A DNA stretch of 64,000 nt, from the NCBI GenBank assembly GCA_003260075.1, contig QLIY01000285.1, positions 107,646 through 171,645 of the forward strand, written 5' to 3'. Source of the DNA: Phallusia mammillata (taxonomy: Eukaryota > Chordata > Ascidiacea > Phlebobranchia > Ascidiidae). This document shows, in pieces, positions 28,501 to 39,083 of this stretch. The notes beneath the pieces are model-generated. The model did no database searches and was not told the DNA's origin. It was given only the letters and a program-made list of their open reading frames with translations. Made by a program: the position numbers and the translations under genes. The number at the start of each line of letters is the position of its first letter. The first letter of the stretch is position 1.

Positions 28501-31500
28501 TGTAAACACGTATGATCTGTGTATTTATTTAATAGTGAACGTACACTAAAAAATAAATCCAGATTTTGAGTGGCATTTACATATCAGTGAGATTAACAAT
28601 TAAAACACCTTTACCCGTTGCGCTGTGTAGTAGTTCTTTGTTTTTGAATGAAAACAGTATTAATAGTTACAGGACTAGCGACAACAAGTCTACCTAACTC
28701 AAGTAGGACAACTTCCACGTATTTAAATACGCGTTAGACGGGCAACAAGTTTCTTACAAGGACCCGGACTCGACTGAAAATTTGTAGCAAACTAATGGAG
28801 TGGATCAGCCACAATTGATTCGAGGGGACTTGATACCAGAAAGTACAAGACTTGAAAACTCGTGACAAACCAAGAGAGTTTGTAGGAATCGTAAACGGTT
28901 GGAGTTAAGGACTTCTATATTTGACTGCAATTATAACAGTTGATTTCACACGTTTTCTGACCCCTCAATTTATGAGAAATTCCAGTAAGATCTGAATATT
29001 TACTTTGTCAAACAACAATCATTAATAAGTTGAATTAAATAAGGGAAAAATATACACTGGGGGGGGGGGTTGATTTCACACGTTTTCTGACCCCTCAATT
29101 TACGAGAAATTCCAGTAAGATCTGAATATTTACTTTGTCATTGATGAACAACAATCATTAATAAGTTGAATTAAATAAGGGAAAAATATACACTCAACAA
29201 CTGTTCAAGCCAACGACGACAATTGGGTAGATAGCGCACAGGATAAAGATCTGGTAAAGTATTAAACTAAACATATTACCAACAAAGCCTGTTAACTTTG
29301 CATTAATTACAATTGATACTGTCAGAAAAGTTCATCAGAGAAGCAACAACATAGTAACGACACCAGAGCCTTGGTCTACTCAAATGGCATCTCATGTAGG
29401 GCCAGGTTTTTTTTAAGGTTTGGTTTGGGTGACCGCTAAGTAGTTTTAAGAGATCGCAAGTGTTTCATTTAAATACCAAAAAATAGCCATATTTGCTTAT
29501 TTGGGAAACCGCTGGAGAAATTTGGGGGACCGTTTCGGTCCCCCAAAACACCTTAAAAAAACACTGTGTAGGGCTACCACAAAAATTAAACGAACACTGA
29601 AACATAATATGACATGGATGAGAATATTAGTTTTGCGGGGAATTGTAGGTAGCCTAACATAACAGCGAGACAAAAGTACTCGCGTATGGCGTAACTAGAG
29701 CATAGCAGGAAAGTTTTGTTGAAGGGTTTGGCAATTTTCTTAACGAACGACCCGTAAAATTTTCCGAAGCTCACCCATAAATACCACATGAAGAAAACTA
29801 AACCATCAAATTTCAGTGCTATATATTTTGCTAGACGTTAACTTAAGGTAATAAGTTAACATAAAATTTGACCTTGATTGATAACTGCCATGTCAAGATT
29901 ATGTGGGGGGATTTAAATTTTCCGTAAGTTGCAGTTCAATAACGAATGAAAATGTTTTGAATCGTTAAGTAAGGAATTCGTGGATAAAAATCATTGGTTT
30001 AGTTGGGCATTTATACATTTTCGTTGGTTGCAAAAACTAAACCGTATTTTTAGCAGTACCAACAATTTTTTTGCGAATTCTTTACTAGAGCTGGACAAAA
30101 GTTAAATTCACACGATCGTCTATTTGAGCTTGTGTGAGAAACTACTCGTGCTCATACGTGGATTATGACATCATCATTGTCCAAACGCCGTTCAACAAAG
30201 GAAAACGAAACGCGTCGTTCCGTCGTAAGCGCGAAACCCGTAATTTAGCACGAGAGGTAGCTTACCTGACAGAAAGACAATAGGTCGTTCAGGGTAGAGA
30301 AACCTCGGCATGTCGATAAGATATGTCAGGACGGTGAAAAGAGTGGACAGAACGCATAGGAATGACCAGCAACCAATCCACAAGCTGGCAAAACGGCGTT
30401 CTTCCCTGTGCAAATACAGACAGTATTTATCTACTAAATGAGCAGGGCTATTTGCTTTATGTCGTGTTGTAATGTTGACTTGGACTGGGCCCCATCAAAG
30501 CGTTTACAACACATGTTACCACTGCTTGATGTTTTGTATCTGGTGGCCTAGGTTAGGGGGGGGGGGTTTGCTTTAGGTTGTGATGTAATGTTGACTTGGA
30601 CTGGGCCCCATCAAAGCCTTTAAAACACATGTTACCACTGCTTGATGTTTTGTATCTGGTGGCCTAGGTTACTTTGCTATCATTGAACATGATCTGCAAC
30701 ATACATGAATGCATTACATTTAGAGATGGGGTCAAACACAGTGCATTATTGACATATTAATCTGATTGACCTCATGCCATGTTTTGTAAGTCTTGCGAAC
30801 ATCAGGTTACTTTTTTAAATATTATTTGGTGATTATGATTTTAATATGATCAAGTCCACATAATTGTATTCCTAATTGTATTTTTTTGCCAGAACCTTTG
30901 CTCCTCAGACATGGACTAGACAAAAATTAATATAATTGATGCCCTTAATACAAGATTTAGGTCTGTAATTAACCCCACATTTCCTCTGGTGAAGAGAAAG
31001 TCCAATAAGTGTCTTAGGGCAATCTTGGACTTAAGAATGGTAGTGTTTGATATTCTTTTAAGGCTTTACTTTAATAAGGAACCTATAATCTTTACCATAA
31101 GGTACAAATAGTAGCATCAATTGTCGAAAGAAGTAACTATTCATTTAGTCTTGTCAAGTAGTTTGTAAGTATTAGTGCAATCTAAATATATATTGGTTTG
31201 TAAGACGTCACGTACTTGTTCCAGAAGAGAAGTTTATCAGCATCACAAGGTGCCCCACAATCCTCTTGCTCCATAAAAACATAATCTAAACAAAATAAAT
31301 GTGTTTGCGACATGCTTAAAACAGGTCATGGTTTCCATGGACTTGTATATCATTTAAAAACCAAACCAAAACTGCATGACATGCGAATCAATTGTATTTT
31401 TTATGGAATATTTTTATCATGCGTATTTCAAGTCGAGTAACTTACTCATTTCATTTTCACTTGGTACGGTCATATGTCCGGGACACACAAATTGAGCCCC

Positions 31501-32884
31501 TCCTCGGCAAGGACCATTAGGTACTGATGCAACCTCATTAGGCCCAAAACACAAAGGATCTTCAGATTGTTCAGGAAACTGATCACAGTTCAAGTTTGTG
31601 GGCCATGGAAAGTCAAATCTGAAAATGATGACAGATATTTTAGTTGGGATATTGTAGTTTAACTTAAGCAACTGATATGTTTAAATCAAGTATTGCAAGC
31701 ACGAAGGTTGCATTACCCTTGTGTACATTCAGCTTTCAGTTGATAAAAATTATGAATATCATACTAGTATCAATACACTAATACAGTGGCAGTTTAAAAA
31801 CCATTGTTTTATTTTACTTTTAAACATATTGTTTTGTTCTGAGCATATACTAATCAGACAACATGTAGTGCTCAAATAAATTAAACCTGGCTTATATATT
31901 TCTAATTAAACTTACTGTACAAGAAGACTTGAACATCCATCTCTGATTTGCTGGCACATATGTCTGCATGGTGGAAAGGCTTTGGCATAATCTGAGCACA
32001 TCGGTAGATAAATGCTGCACAGAAATAACTTCAGATTCGGGGCACATCCAACCTAAAAAAACATACAAAAATTTTTGCATTCCAACACAAAGCTGAAGTG
32101 ATTGTAATTATCTGTGGAAAACATATGTCCTAGTAATGTCTCTTCTGTTTGTTTATTATTTACACAACATAACAAGCTTTTTCTTGATGATTTATTACAT
32201 CCATAAGTGCAAAAACATATAGTATATTTGAATAAAACTAACAAGAAACAAGACCTTCACAGACCGTTTGATCTTGCAACAGAAAACCCACAAACATATA
32301 ATTATGTATGTTTTACAGAACTTTAACATGACATGCAACATGAATATCCGAATGAATAACCAAAATCATGTTACAACAAAACCCCTACAAGTTCCGTACC
32401 TTCACCAAAGGGTAGAAATGATTAATCTCAAGCCCAGCAGCATCTTGTGAATCATGACCCAAGATGTTAGGAAACAATGTTGTGTTGTATTCTGGAAGTA
32501 ACAAAGTTAATTTATAAACAAGGTTGTTAAAAAATATCCTCAATTGGGACAATGTTAAATGTTATATATGTCAAACAGAAAAGCCAGTTCAAAACAGACA
32601 GCTATTAAAAAACCTGTTACCGTTATATTTTTCATTTTTCCAAAAAAATTCTCTTAAAGATTTGTAAACGTTTATTATTACTCATTTAAAACGAATACAA
32701 ACACAAACGATTGTAAACATATTTTAACCTTAACATAGCATAAAAACAGAGCAGAAAAGTACATACGAATGTCCTGGCATATTGACAATGTGATTGGTTC
32801 ACATCTACTGTTTGGGTTCAGTTGGCAAGTTGAAAGATGAAACACCGATGTAATAAAAATCAAAAGTACTCCGTGTGTTTTCAT
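14250..32884 (-). CDS. fzd: Frizzled Wnt receptor, 13 exons, 579 residues
   Basis: Seven-pass class F receptor that binds Wnt at the cell surface and signals through Dishevelled. Exons in gene order: 32767-32884, 32400-32491, 31916-32052, 31446-31618, 31216-31285, 30266-30405, 18043-18164, 17173-17255, 16730-16898, 16236-16360, 15735-15914, 15061-15161, 14250-14479. They total 1740 bases, all phases agree and the stop is TAG. A signal peptide ([10 protein letters not shown]...) leads into a CRD with all ten cysteines (CEPITLS...LGHDSQ...HFYPLVK...[10 protein letters not shown]...PPCR). The core carries [70 protein letters not shown] and CYFYEQ. The final exon carries KTVESW, the KTxxxW Dishevelled-binding motif, then a roughly 60-residue tail ending EIGQHA, with no Ser/Thr-x-Val PDZ ligand. 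Subfamily is unclear: the core looks Fz1/2/7-like, while the CRD start and the 'GVCFVGIYN' loop also recall Fz3/6. The intron between exons 6 and 7 is 12 kb; the others are short. Confidence 0.96.
14892..15431. repeat. Haplotype-like copy ending at a single N
   Basis: 14892-15018 recurs at 15315-15430 after a C tract (15305-15314), with one small deletion. The second copy stops at an undetermined base (15431). The copied part ends just before the Frizzled exon 15061-15161. The N marks a join, but Frizzled exons continue in the right order and strand across it, so the join itself looks correct. Confidence 0.85.
17481..17542. repeat. Two-unit tandem repeat in a Frizzled intron
   Basis: The unit GGAACGTCGCGCCAAAATGT plus GGATGA occurs twice in succession within the intron between Frizzled exons 7 and 8. 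Confidence 0.7.
17723..17778. mobile_element. Truncated TAGGGATGGGCC-ended element
   Basis: TAGGGATGGGCCAAAACTGC and the following 24 bases match the reverse complement of the right end of the element in gene A intron 2 (45831-46233). The copy runs straight into a G tract (17767-17778), so the rest of the element is missing or unassembled. Confidence 0.65.
19434..19499. other. 66-base G tract (gap placeholder)
   Basis: Uninterrupted G run with no variation. It behaves like the shorter tracts in the window and probably stands for unresolved sequence of estimated length. Confidence 0.7.
26451..26840. repeat. Haplotype duplicate with an 85-base indel
   Basis: Copy 1 (26451-26600) and copy 2 (26614-about 26846) are separated by an 11-base G tract. 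Copy 2 has about 85 extra bases (26681-26766, starting ACCCTAACATATGAAGG) that copy 1 lacks, so the two haplotypes differ by an insertion or deletion here. Confidence 0.75.
27624..27902 (-). CDS. Candidate membrane-protein exon nested in Frizzled intron
   Basis: An open frame with protein-like composition and two or three hydrophobic stretches ([52 protein letters not shown]), separated by a charged stretch ([10 protein letters not shown]). I do not recognise the family. It may belong with the open stretch at 29586-29830 on the same strand, but no splice connection could be shown. A pseudogene fragment is also possible. Confidence 0.35.
   Translation of the reverse strand: MYTNIYWVGSVESVLVYFVISAATYGRWAISLILPICYAEILAIIKYLHAFHASQAYKDRTHDVNYSLNCAGLVLANLVCALKTCFGTGSII
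28144..28446. mobile_element. hAT-type MITE, 303 bp
   Basis: Ends GAGGGGTGGGCAACC and GGCCGCCCACCCCTG are inverted. Flanking 8-base direct repeats CCCTAGGG/CACTAGGG differ at one base. The interior has no open frame. The end sequence and 8-base duplication are the hAT signature. Confidence 0.8.
28940..29194. repeat. Haplotype-like duplicate across a G tract
   Basis: 28940-29058 recurs at 29070-29194 after an 11-base G tract. The copies differ by one substitution and a 7-base insertion in the second copy. Confidence 0.85.
29586..29830 (-). CDS. Second candidate membrane-protein exon in Frizzled intron
   Basis: The frame reads [20 protein letters not shown], then a basic segment ([12 protein letters not shown]), then a hydrophobic stretch ([16 protein letters not shown]). 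Composition and hydrophobic spacing look coding. It precedes the 27.6-kb stretch on the same strand, so both could be exons of an unknown gene nested in the Frizzled intron, or relics of one. Confidence 0.35.
30447..30671. repeat. Haplotype-like duplicate across a G tract
   Basis: 30447-30553 recurs at 30566-30671 after the G tract 30556-30565, in the intron between Frizzled exons 5 and 6. Few substitutions. Confidence 0.8.
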
Positions 32885-33465
32885 TTGAAAAATATTCCAA
32901 GATCAACAGAAACAAAGTAAGAAAATAGAAATAAAAACTGTCAGGTTTAACTGAAAAAACAAAACATTTCATACTTTAAAATTTGTTTCAAAATTAATCC
33001 CAAAAAAACAAGCACAAATAATCACTAACAAAAAGTAGTCTATCAAAAACATATGCCAGTTGATAATAATATTTATTTATCTAGCTTTGCAACAAACAGA
33101 TCAGATGTTTATTTGGGTAATTTAATATTAATATTCTCATGCCCAACATCTGTCTGCACAACAAATTGCTTTAAACCATGCATTAATAATGTGTACAGGC
33201 CCCTGGGACTTAAGTCTTACTTCAAACTGATCCCTTTCTCAGCGACTAAAGACTTCGACAGAATAGCTGCAGCAGCTATATGAGAACACTTTAATTGATC
33301 AAAGAGTGTTACAGCCATGTGTGTTCTTCAGGGAGTTGCACTTTAATATACTGGCAATATGTGTCATAGGTACCTTGCCAATGAGTGATATACTCTACTA
33401 TGCTATAAAGTACAACGTATGTCACTATACAAGTAAAAAAACACAACAGCACAAGAAAAAAAAAA

Positions 33466-33525
<60 letters not shown>

Positions 33526-35164
33526 AAGCAAAGGTCATTAACGTTTTGTTAAAGGGTAATTTGTTTCTTCTATTGCTAAAATTTAGCGTCCACGTAAATG
33601 TAAACAAGTAATCAACCCAGCTTAGTACACTAGAAAGCTCCTCTTGGTATTTCAATTTCGCATGGTGCAAAGCTCTTCTTTGCATCTTAGTTTGGCATGC
33701 GGCGCGCAATAGAAATAATCTGTTGCGACTAATTCGGTCTTCAACGCCAATACTGCAATGTTGCGAGCTTGGCGTTATTGGAACTTCACTAAATCCGTTT
33801 ACCAGTAAGTTGTGCGCAGTCATTCAGTAAATCTATCGGCAGAAGTTAGCCGGGAAGTGAAGTAGCGTTGAACGAGGCGATAATTTCCGGTACAACTTCC
33901 ACGATAAGGTCGCGGTAACTTCAAAGGGGAGACGGCCGATTGAGGCGCAACAGGGGACAACAACGTCGTGGACCTTTATTCCAAGATTACAAGCAGAATA
34001 TATTGCAGATTATAGACAACAAACGAATGTAGTAATCTGTGTCTACTAATCTGCTTAAAATATTGAAACATCGTGGAACATACCAACTAATAGGGGTTTG
34101 GCTTCGTACATTTTAAGCAACTTTATTTCGTCTCAATCAAGACTAAACAGGATCAATGCGTTTCAGTACATCTGCAACGAGTCGCAGAAGATAACAGACA
34201 CGACGTGAAAACATGCTTTCAAGAATTTACAAAACATATTTTTTCAGCCAAATACGTCCAGTCTGTTTTATCGACGCACGTGTTACCTAATGCCCTTTTG
34301 AACACAATTGCTGTTGTTATTAACGTTCTTCAACTCGACCTTGACAAAATAGGTCCAAGGTGAATGAGCACAGCACAAAGTTCTTATCTAATAAGATCCG
34401 TCTTTTCAGTCGATATCGACAATTAGCATCAGCCTTTAGGCGTTTACCTGAAAATCCGACACTATCATTTAGAGCTCTTGGTCGCTCAACGGCAGTAATT
34501 ATACCAAGATAAATTCACATATTACTGATGATGTTAACTGATGCACAGACAAAACTGGCTAGTTTAACACCAAACGAAACAGAAATTCGTGAAGTAATGG
34601 CGTATGACTGGTTATTAACTGAGAGACATTTTTAATGAACTGTCTGTCTCAATGCTTATTTCCAAAAACTTGATTTGAAGTCAACTATATAAAGCCGATT
34701 AAAACAGGATTGTTGTCAAACCATTTGCACAAAAACTAAACAAAACTTTGTTAACGCAAATTTTGTGACCTAATACGCTATCAACTGCGTTTTCGGAAGG
34801 TTGTTTGCACTACATCAGTTTCAAGTAATTTAACAAGGAAATCTAACTGCTATCAAAAAACATGACTCTAACATTAGAATTACAATCTATTCGTTATGTC
34901 CCTTTACCCATACGTTTCTTCCATTGACACCACAATCGCAAACTTGGCAAAAACATTGTAGGTGCTTGCTTTTCATGATCCAGTTTGCCTGGTTTTCTAC
35001 AGTTGTTATAATTGGCCCTGATTGCAGACTAAGTTGCCTTGTTCGTGAAACAACTCATTGTCAGTAAATTTCTAGTAGGAAACAACTAACAAAGGTGTGA
35101 GATTTGCAAATTGACAAAATTGAAAACGAAACATGCTTAACTTTGATTTTGATATTTTCGAAAT

Positions 35165-36940
35165 ATTGGATTAATTTGGGTTATTGTCCTGTTAATTTTA
35201 AAGAAGTATATTGCTCATTATTAAAATTCTCATAAGGGGGGGGGGCTGGATTAATTTGGGTTATTGCCCTGTTAATTTTAAAGAAGTATATTGCTCATTA
35301 TTAAAATTCTCATAAACCATGTTGAAACTAATAAACTTTGATACACATCAACAAATGTTGCTATTATTTCCACCAAATTAAAGTCAGTGTCAATTGCTAA
35401 GTTTAAGTGAGAAATCTTATTTAAACAATAGATACACATGGCTTTTATTTGCACATCAGTACCAGGGATGAAAATTTTTGGAATTGATTGTAATTCCAGC
35501 TTGGACAGAAGAAAATTAGATCGCAATCGGATCATTTAGCAGAGAATAAACAAATCTACCACCGCTCAAACACACTTTTTAATGTTCACAGTTTAAATAC
35601 ACTTTTTGTATGACTTTTTACACTAAGTTTGTGGATTTGATTTTAACAGAGCAGGTTTAGTTTGTGGTCATTTTGCACCAGTAAACAGTGTATTTAACCA
35701 ATGTTTCATGATTCTGCAGAACACAAAAGTTGTGTTAATGGTAACTCTAACTTGCTCTGTTCCACTTTCACAGTTCATTACTTGTAATCAAATGCCTGGG
35801 CGAGTTTGTAAAACACAAATACCTATTTAGTATGAAGCGTAACATAAGTAAATTCGTAAAGTTTGATCTACATACAAAATCCTCTGGTATTTTCTGTGAT
35901 AAGTAAATATATCAACTTGTTTTGGTTTTGCAATGAAACCTAAGACTTAACTTTAACCAACTTTGCACATATAACTATTAAGCAATCTTTACATTTCTTA
36001 ACCAACCGCCAAAAGTTTTGGGGGGGGGGTGAGAAATCTTATTTAAACAATAGATACACATGGCTTTTACTTGCACATCAGTACCAGGGATGAAAATTTT
36101 TGGAATTGATTGTAATTCCAGCTTGGACAGAAGAAAATTAGATCGCAATCGGATCATTTAGCAGAGAATAAACAAATCTACCACCGCTCAAACACACTTT
36201 TTAATGTTCACAGTTTAAATACACTTTTTGTATGACTTTGGGGGGGGGGACCATGTTGAAACTAATAAACTTTGATACACATCAACAAATGTTGCTATTA
36301 TTTCCACCAAATTAAAGTCAGTGTCAATTGCTAAGTTTAAGCGAGAAATCTTATTTAAACAATAGATACACATGGCTTTTATTTGCACATCAGTACCAGG
36401 GATGACAATTTTTGGAATTGATTGTAATTCCAGCTTGGACAGAAGAAAATTAGATCACAATCAGATCATTTAGCAGAGAATAAACAAATCTACCACAGCT
36501 CACACACACTTTTTAATGTTCACAGTTTAAATACACTTTTTGTATGACTTTGGGGGGGGGGGGGGGGGGGGAATTTGATTTTAGCAGAGCAGGTTTAGTT
36601 TGTGGTCATTTTGCACCAGTAAAATGTTTTCATTTAACCAATGTTCCATGATTCTGCAGAATACAAAAGTTGTGTTAATGGTAACTCTAACTTGCTCTGT
36701 TCCACTTCCACAGTTCATTATTTGTAATTAAATGCCTGGGCCAGTTTGTAAAACACAAATACCTATTTAGTATGAAGCTTAACATAAGTAATTTCGTAAA
36801 GTTTGATCTACATACAAAATCCTCTGGTATTTTCTGTGATAAATATATCAACATATCATTATCAACTTGTTTTTGTTTTGCAATAAAACCTAAGACTTAA
36901 CTTTAACCAACTTTGCACATCTAACTATTAAGCAATCTTT
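35165..36940. repeat. Multi-copy stack joined by G tracts
   Basis: G tracts at 35236-35246, 36020-36029, 36240-36249 and 36552-36571 separate partial copies. The block starting GAGAAATCTTATTTAAAC occurs three times (about 35409, 36031, 36343), and the block 35635-36015 recurs at about 36573-36965. The first two copies of the triple block are almost identical and the third is several percent different. That fits two haplotypes with one assembled twice. Confidence 0.8.
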
Positions 36941-37599
36941 ACATTTCTTAACCAACCGCCAAAAGTTTTTTGCTCCCATTACACTGTTCATATTAAACCA
37001 AAACTGATACGGGTCTGGTATACTTTCATGACCCAACGTCATAACTACGTCATGCCTGGGGGGGGGGCTGATACTTCCAACATGTTTCAACTCCCAAACA
37101 TAAAAACCTCATCACAAAGATAATGATTTGCCACAAACTTTGGATTTTACGATTAGCCTAAACGATGCAATAGTTAGATTTTTATTCTGCAACCACAGAA
37201 ACGAATCACTCACATCACAATGATCACATCAAGCGTTACATTAGAACTAAACTCTTACAAACCAGAAGCAATAACACAAATGAACACAAATGAAATCTGA
37301 CTGGCACCAAGAACGCGAACGAACAACTGAACACAAAAGAGAAACTATGAAAAAAAGTTCGACAACTTCTTCAAAACCAGACTGGTCTGGATTGCAACGA
37401 GTCATCGAAAACTATTTTTCACACCGGTTCTAATTTTCATTTTAGCTAAAAGTTACCAAAGCAGCTATACAGGTGTTTTTTAGTCATTAATTGTTCTATG
37501 TTAACACTGTATTAGACAACAAATAATTAAAAGGTAAATTTTGTTGGTGAATAATAGGTTATGTTTTTGACATGGAGCAACTAAAACAATTAAAATGCA

Positions 37600-38950
37600 A
37601 ACCTTCGATAAATGTCACTATACCACTTCCAATCTTTGATTGTAGTTTATTAGACGTATACGTGACTAAGGGCACTGCCTTCAAAAAGAAAGATTCGCTT
37701 GTTTGAAGGAATCTACAAATTAGCATCGCAGCCTTAAGGCGTTTACCTGAAAATCCGACACTATCTTATTTTGATCTTCGTTAGTCGTCCGCCAGGAAAT
37801 AAACCGAGATAAAGTTGGTTTAGGTTATATTTGAGACGTATTAAGACGAGACGTATTAAGACTTTGTTTGAAGCAGGGCTTACAGGCAAGGGCGTCCGCA
37901 GGTTTTCGGTTAGGGGGGGTCAAGGTGGGTGGGGGGGGGGCTTCCTAAGAACAGTCCAAACGTAATTTTGTTTTAGGAAGTCTAACGGTTAGATTTACTA
38001 ACTTAAAATTACGACACATATATGGCGAAATAACATCGATGCATGAATCAAACCCATTTGAATTTAACTAATGCTTGAATTAAAAAGTACAAAAAATGTT
38101 TAAAATGTAGTTCTATACAGACGGACACTCCTACTTTCTTTCTAGCCATAGTCTCGCTGAATTAGGTAACTAATGATCTCAAATCAGCATTTAACTTCAT
38201 CTAACTTTCTCCTTTCACCATTGTAATCAATGTAGGGGGGGGGGTACCACTACAAACCTTCGATAAATGTCACTATACCACTTCTAATCTTTGATTGTAG
38301 TTTATTAGACGTATACGTGACTAAGGGCACTGCCTTCAAAAAGAAAGATTCGCTTGTTTGAAGGAATCTACAAATTAGCATCGCAGCCTTAAGGCGTTTA
38401 CCTGAAAATCCGACACTATCTTATTTTGATCTTCGTTAGTCGTCCGCCAGGAAATAAACCGAGATAAAGTTGGTTTAGGTTATATTTGTGACGTATTAAG
38501 ACTTTGTTTGAAGCAGGGCTTACAGGTTTAACATCATATTATCGAGTTACGCTTCAAATAACAAATGGTGACTATAAAGAACATATTTTGCATCCAATTA
38601 TTGGGTTCATTTCAGCAAGACTACTCATTTCCTAAGAACAGTCCAAACGTAATTTTGTTTTAGGAAGTTGAACGTTAGATTTACTAACTTAAAATTACGG
38701 CGCAAATATGGCCAAGTTATATCGAGGCATGAATCAAACCCATTTGAATTTAACTGAGAGCATTTGAATTTAACTAATACTTGAACCAAACTTCTTTATA
38801 AAGTAAAAAAATGTTCAAAATGTAGTTCTATACAGACGGACACTCCTTCTTTCTTTCTACCCATAGTCTCGCTGAATTAGGTAACTAATGCTCTCAAATC
38901 TGCATTTAACTTCATCTAACTTTCTCCTTTCACCATTGTAATCAATGTAT
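37600..38950. repeat. Two interleaved haplotype copies with an indel
   Basis: Block 37600-37880 recurs at about 38257-38530, and block 37941-38234 recurs at about 38626-38950. G tracts lie at 37931-37940 and 38235-38244. In the first copy about 95 bases between the blocks are absent, replaced by a G-rich stretch (GGGCGTCCGCAGGTTTTCGG and on). Confidence 0.75.
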
Positions 38951-39077
38951 TGTGTCATGCAGTTTTATTTAGTGTTACATTACACTTTTTGATTGAAATG
39001 ATAATATCATGCTAAACGTTCGAAAAAAGGTTGTCAAAAGTGTAAAATAGGCCAGTTCTTTACAGTTCGTTGACAAA

Positions 39078-39083
39078 TTTATT
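39078..39083 (-). promoter_or_regulatory. AATAAA overlapping the stop of the CRD-only gene
   Basis: The TAA stop (39079-39081) lies inside AATAAA. A second AATAAA on the gene strand lies about 115 bases further on (TTTATT at about 38963-38968) and is the more usual distance for cleavage. Confidence 0.4.

Larger units (their letters stand above)
18165..30265. other. 12-kb Frizzled intron (between exons 6 and 7)
   Basis: Flanked by a donor after TCAG (30265 side) and an acceptor before GTTGTTAC (18165 side). It contains a diverged two-unit tandem repeat (about 18294-18600, unit about 165 bases), a 66-base G tract (19434-19499), duplicates joined by G tracts at 26602-26612 and 29059-29069, a hAT-like element (28144-28446) and two protein-like open stretches (27624-27902, 29586-29830). 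Its size against the other introns would suit regulatory elements, but no particular site can be named from one sequence. Confidence 0.75.
32885..39078. other. Intergenic region upstream of Frizzled
   Basis: It should contain the Frizzled promoter. No TATA box or start site can be fixed from sequence alone. It holds a 59-base G tract (33466-33524), stacked copies at 35165-36940 and 37600-38950, and a near-identical motif GGCGTTTACCTGAAAATCCG at about 34440, 37738 and 38392. Read on the gene strand the motif contains TTTTCAG|GTAAAC, which could be the end of a 5' non-coding exon. No coding exon was found. Confidence 0.6.

Noticed and set aside
33306..33823. Glycine-rich and proline-rich open frames across the G tract
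   Set aside because: They exist only because a homopolymer tract has no stop codon. The same applies at 42.7 kb, 4.6 kb, 7.1 kb and 56.8 kb.
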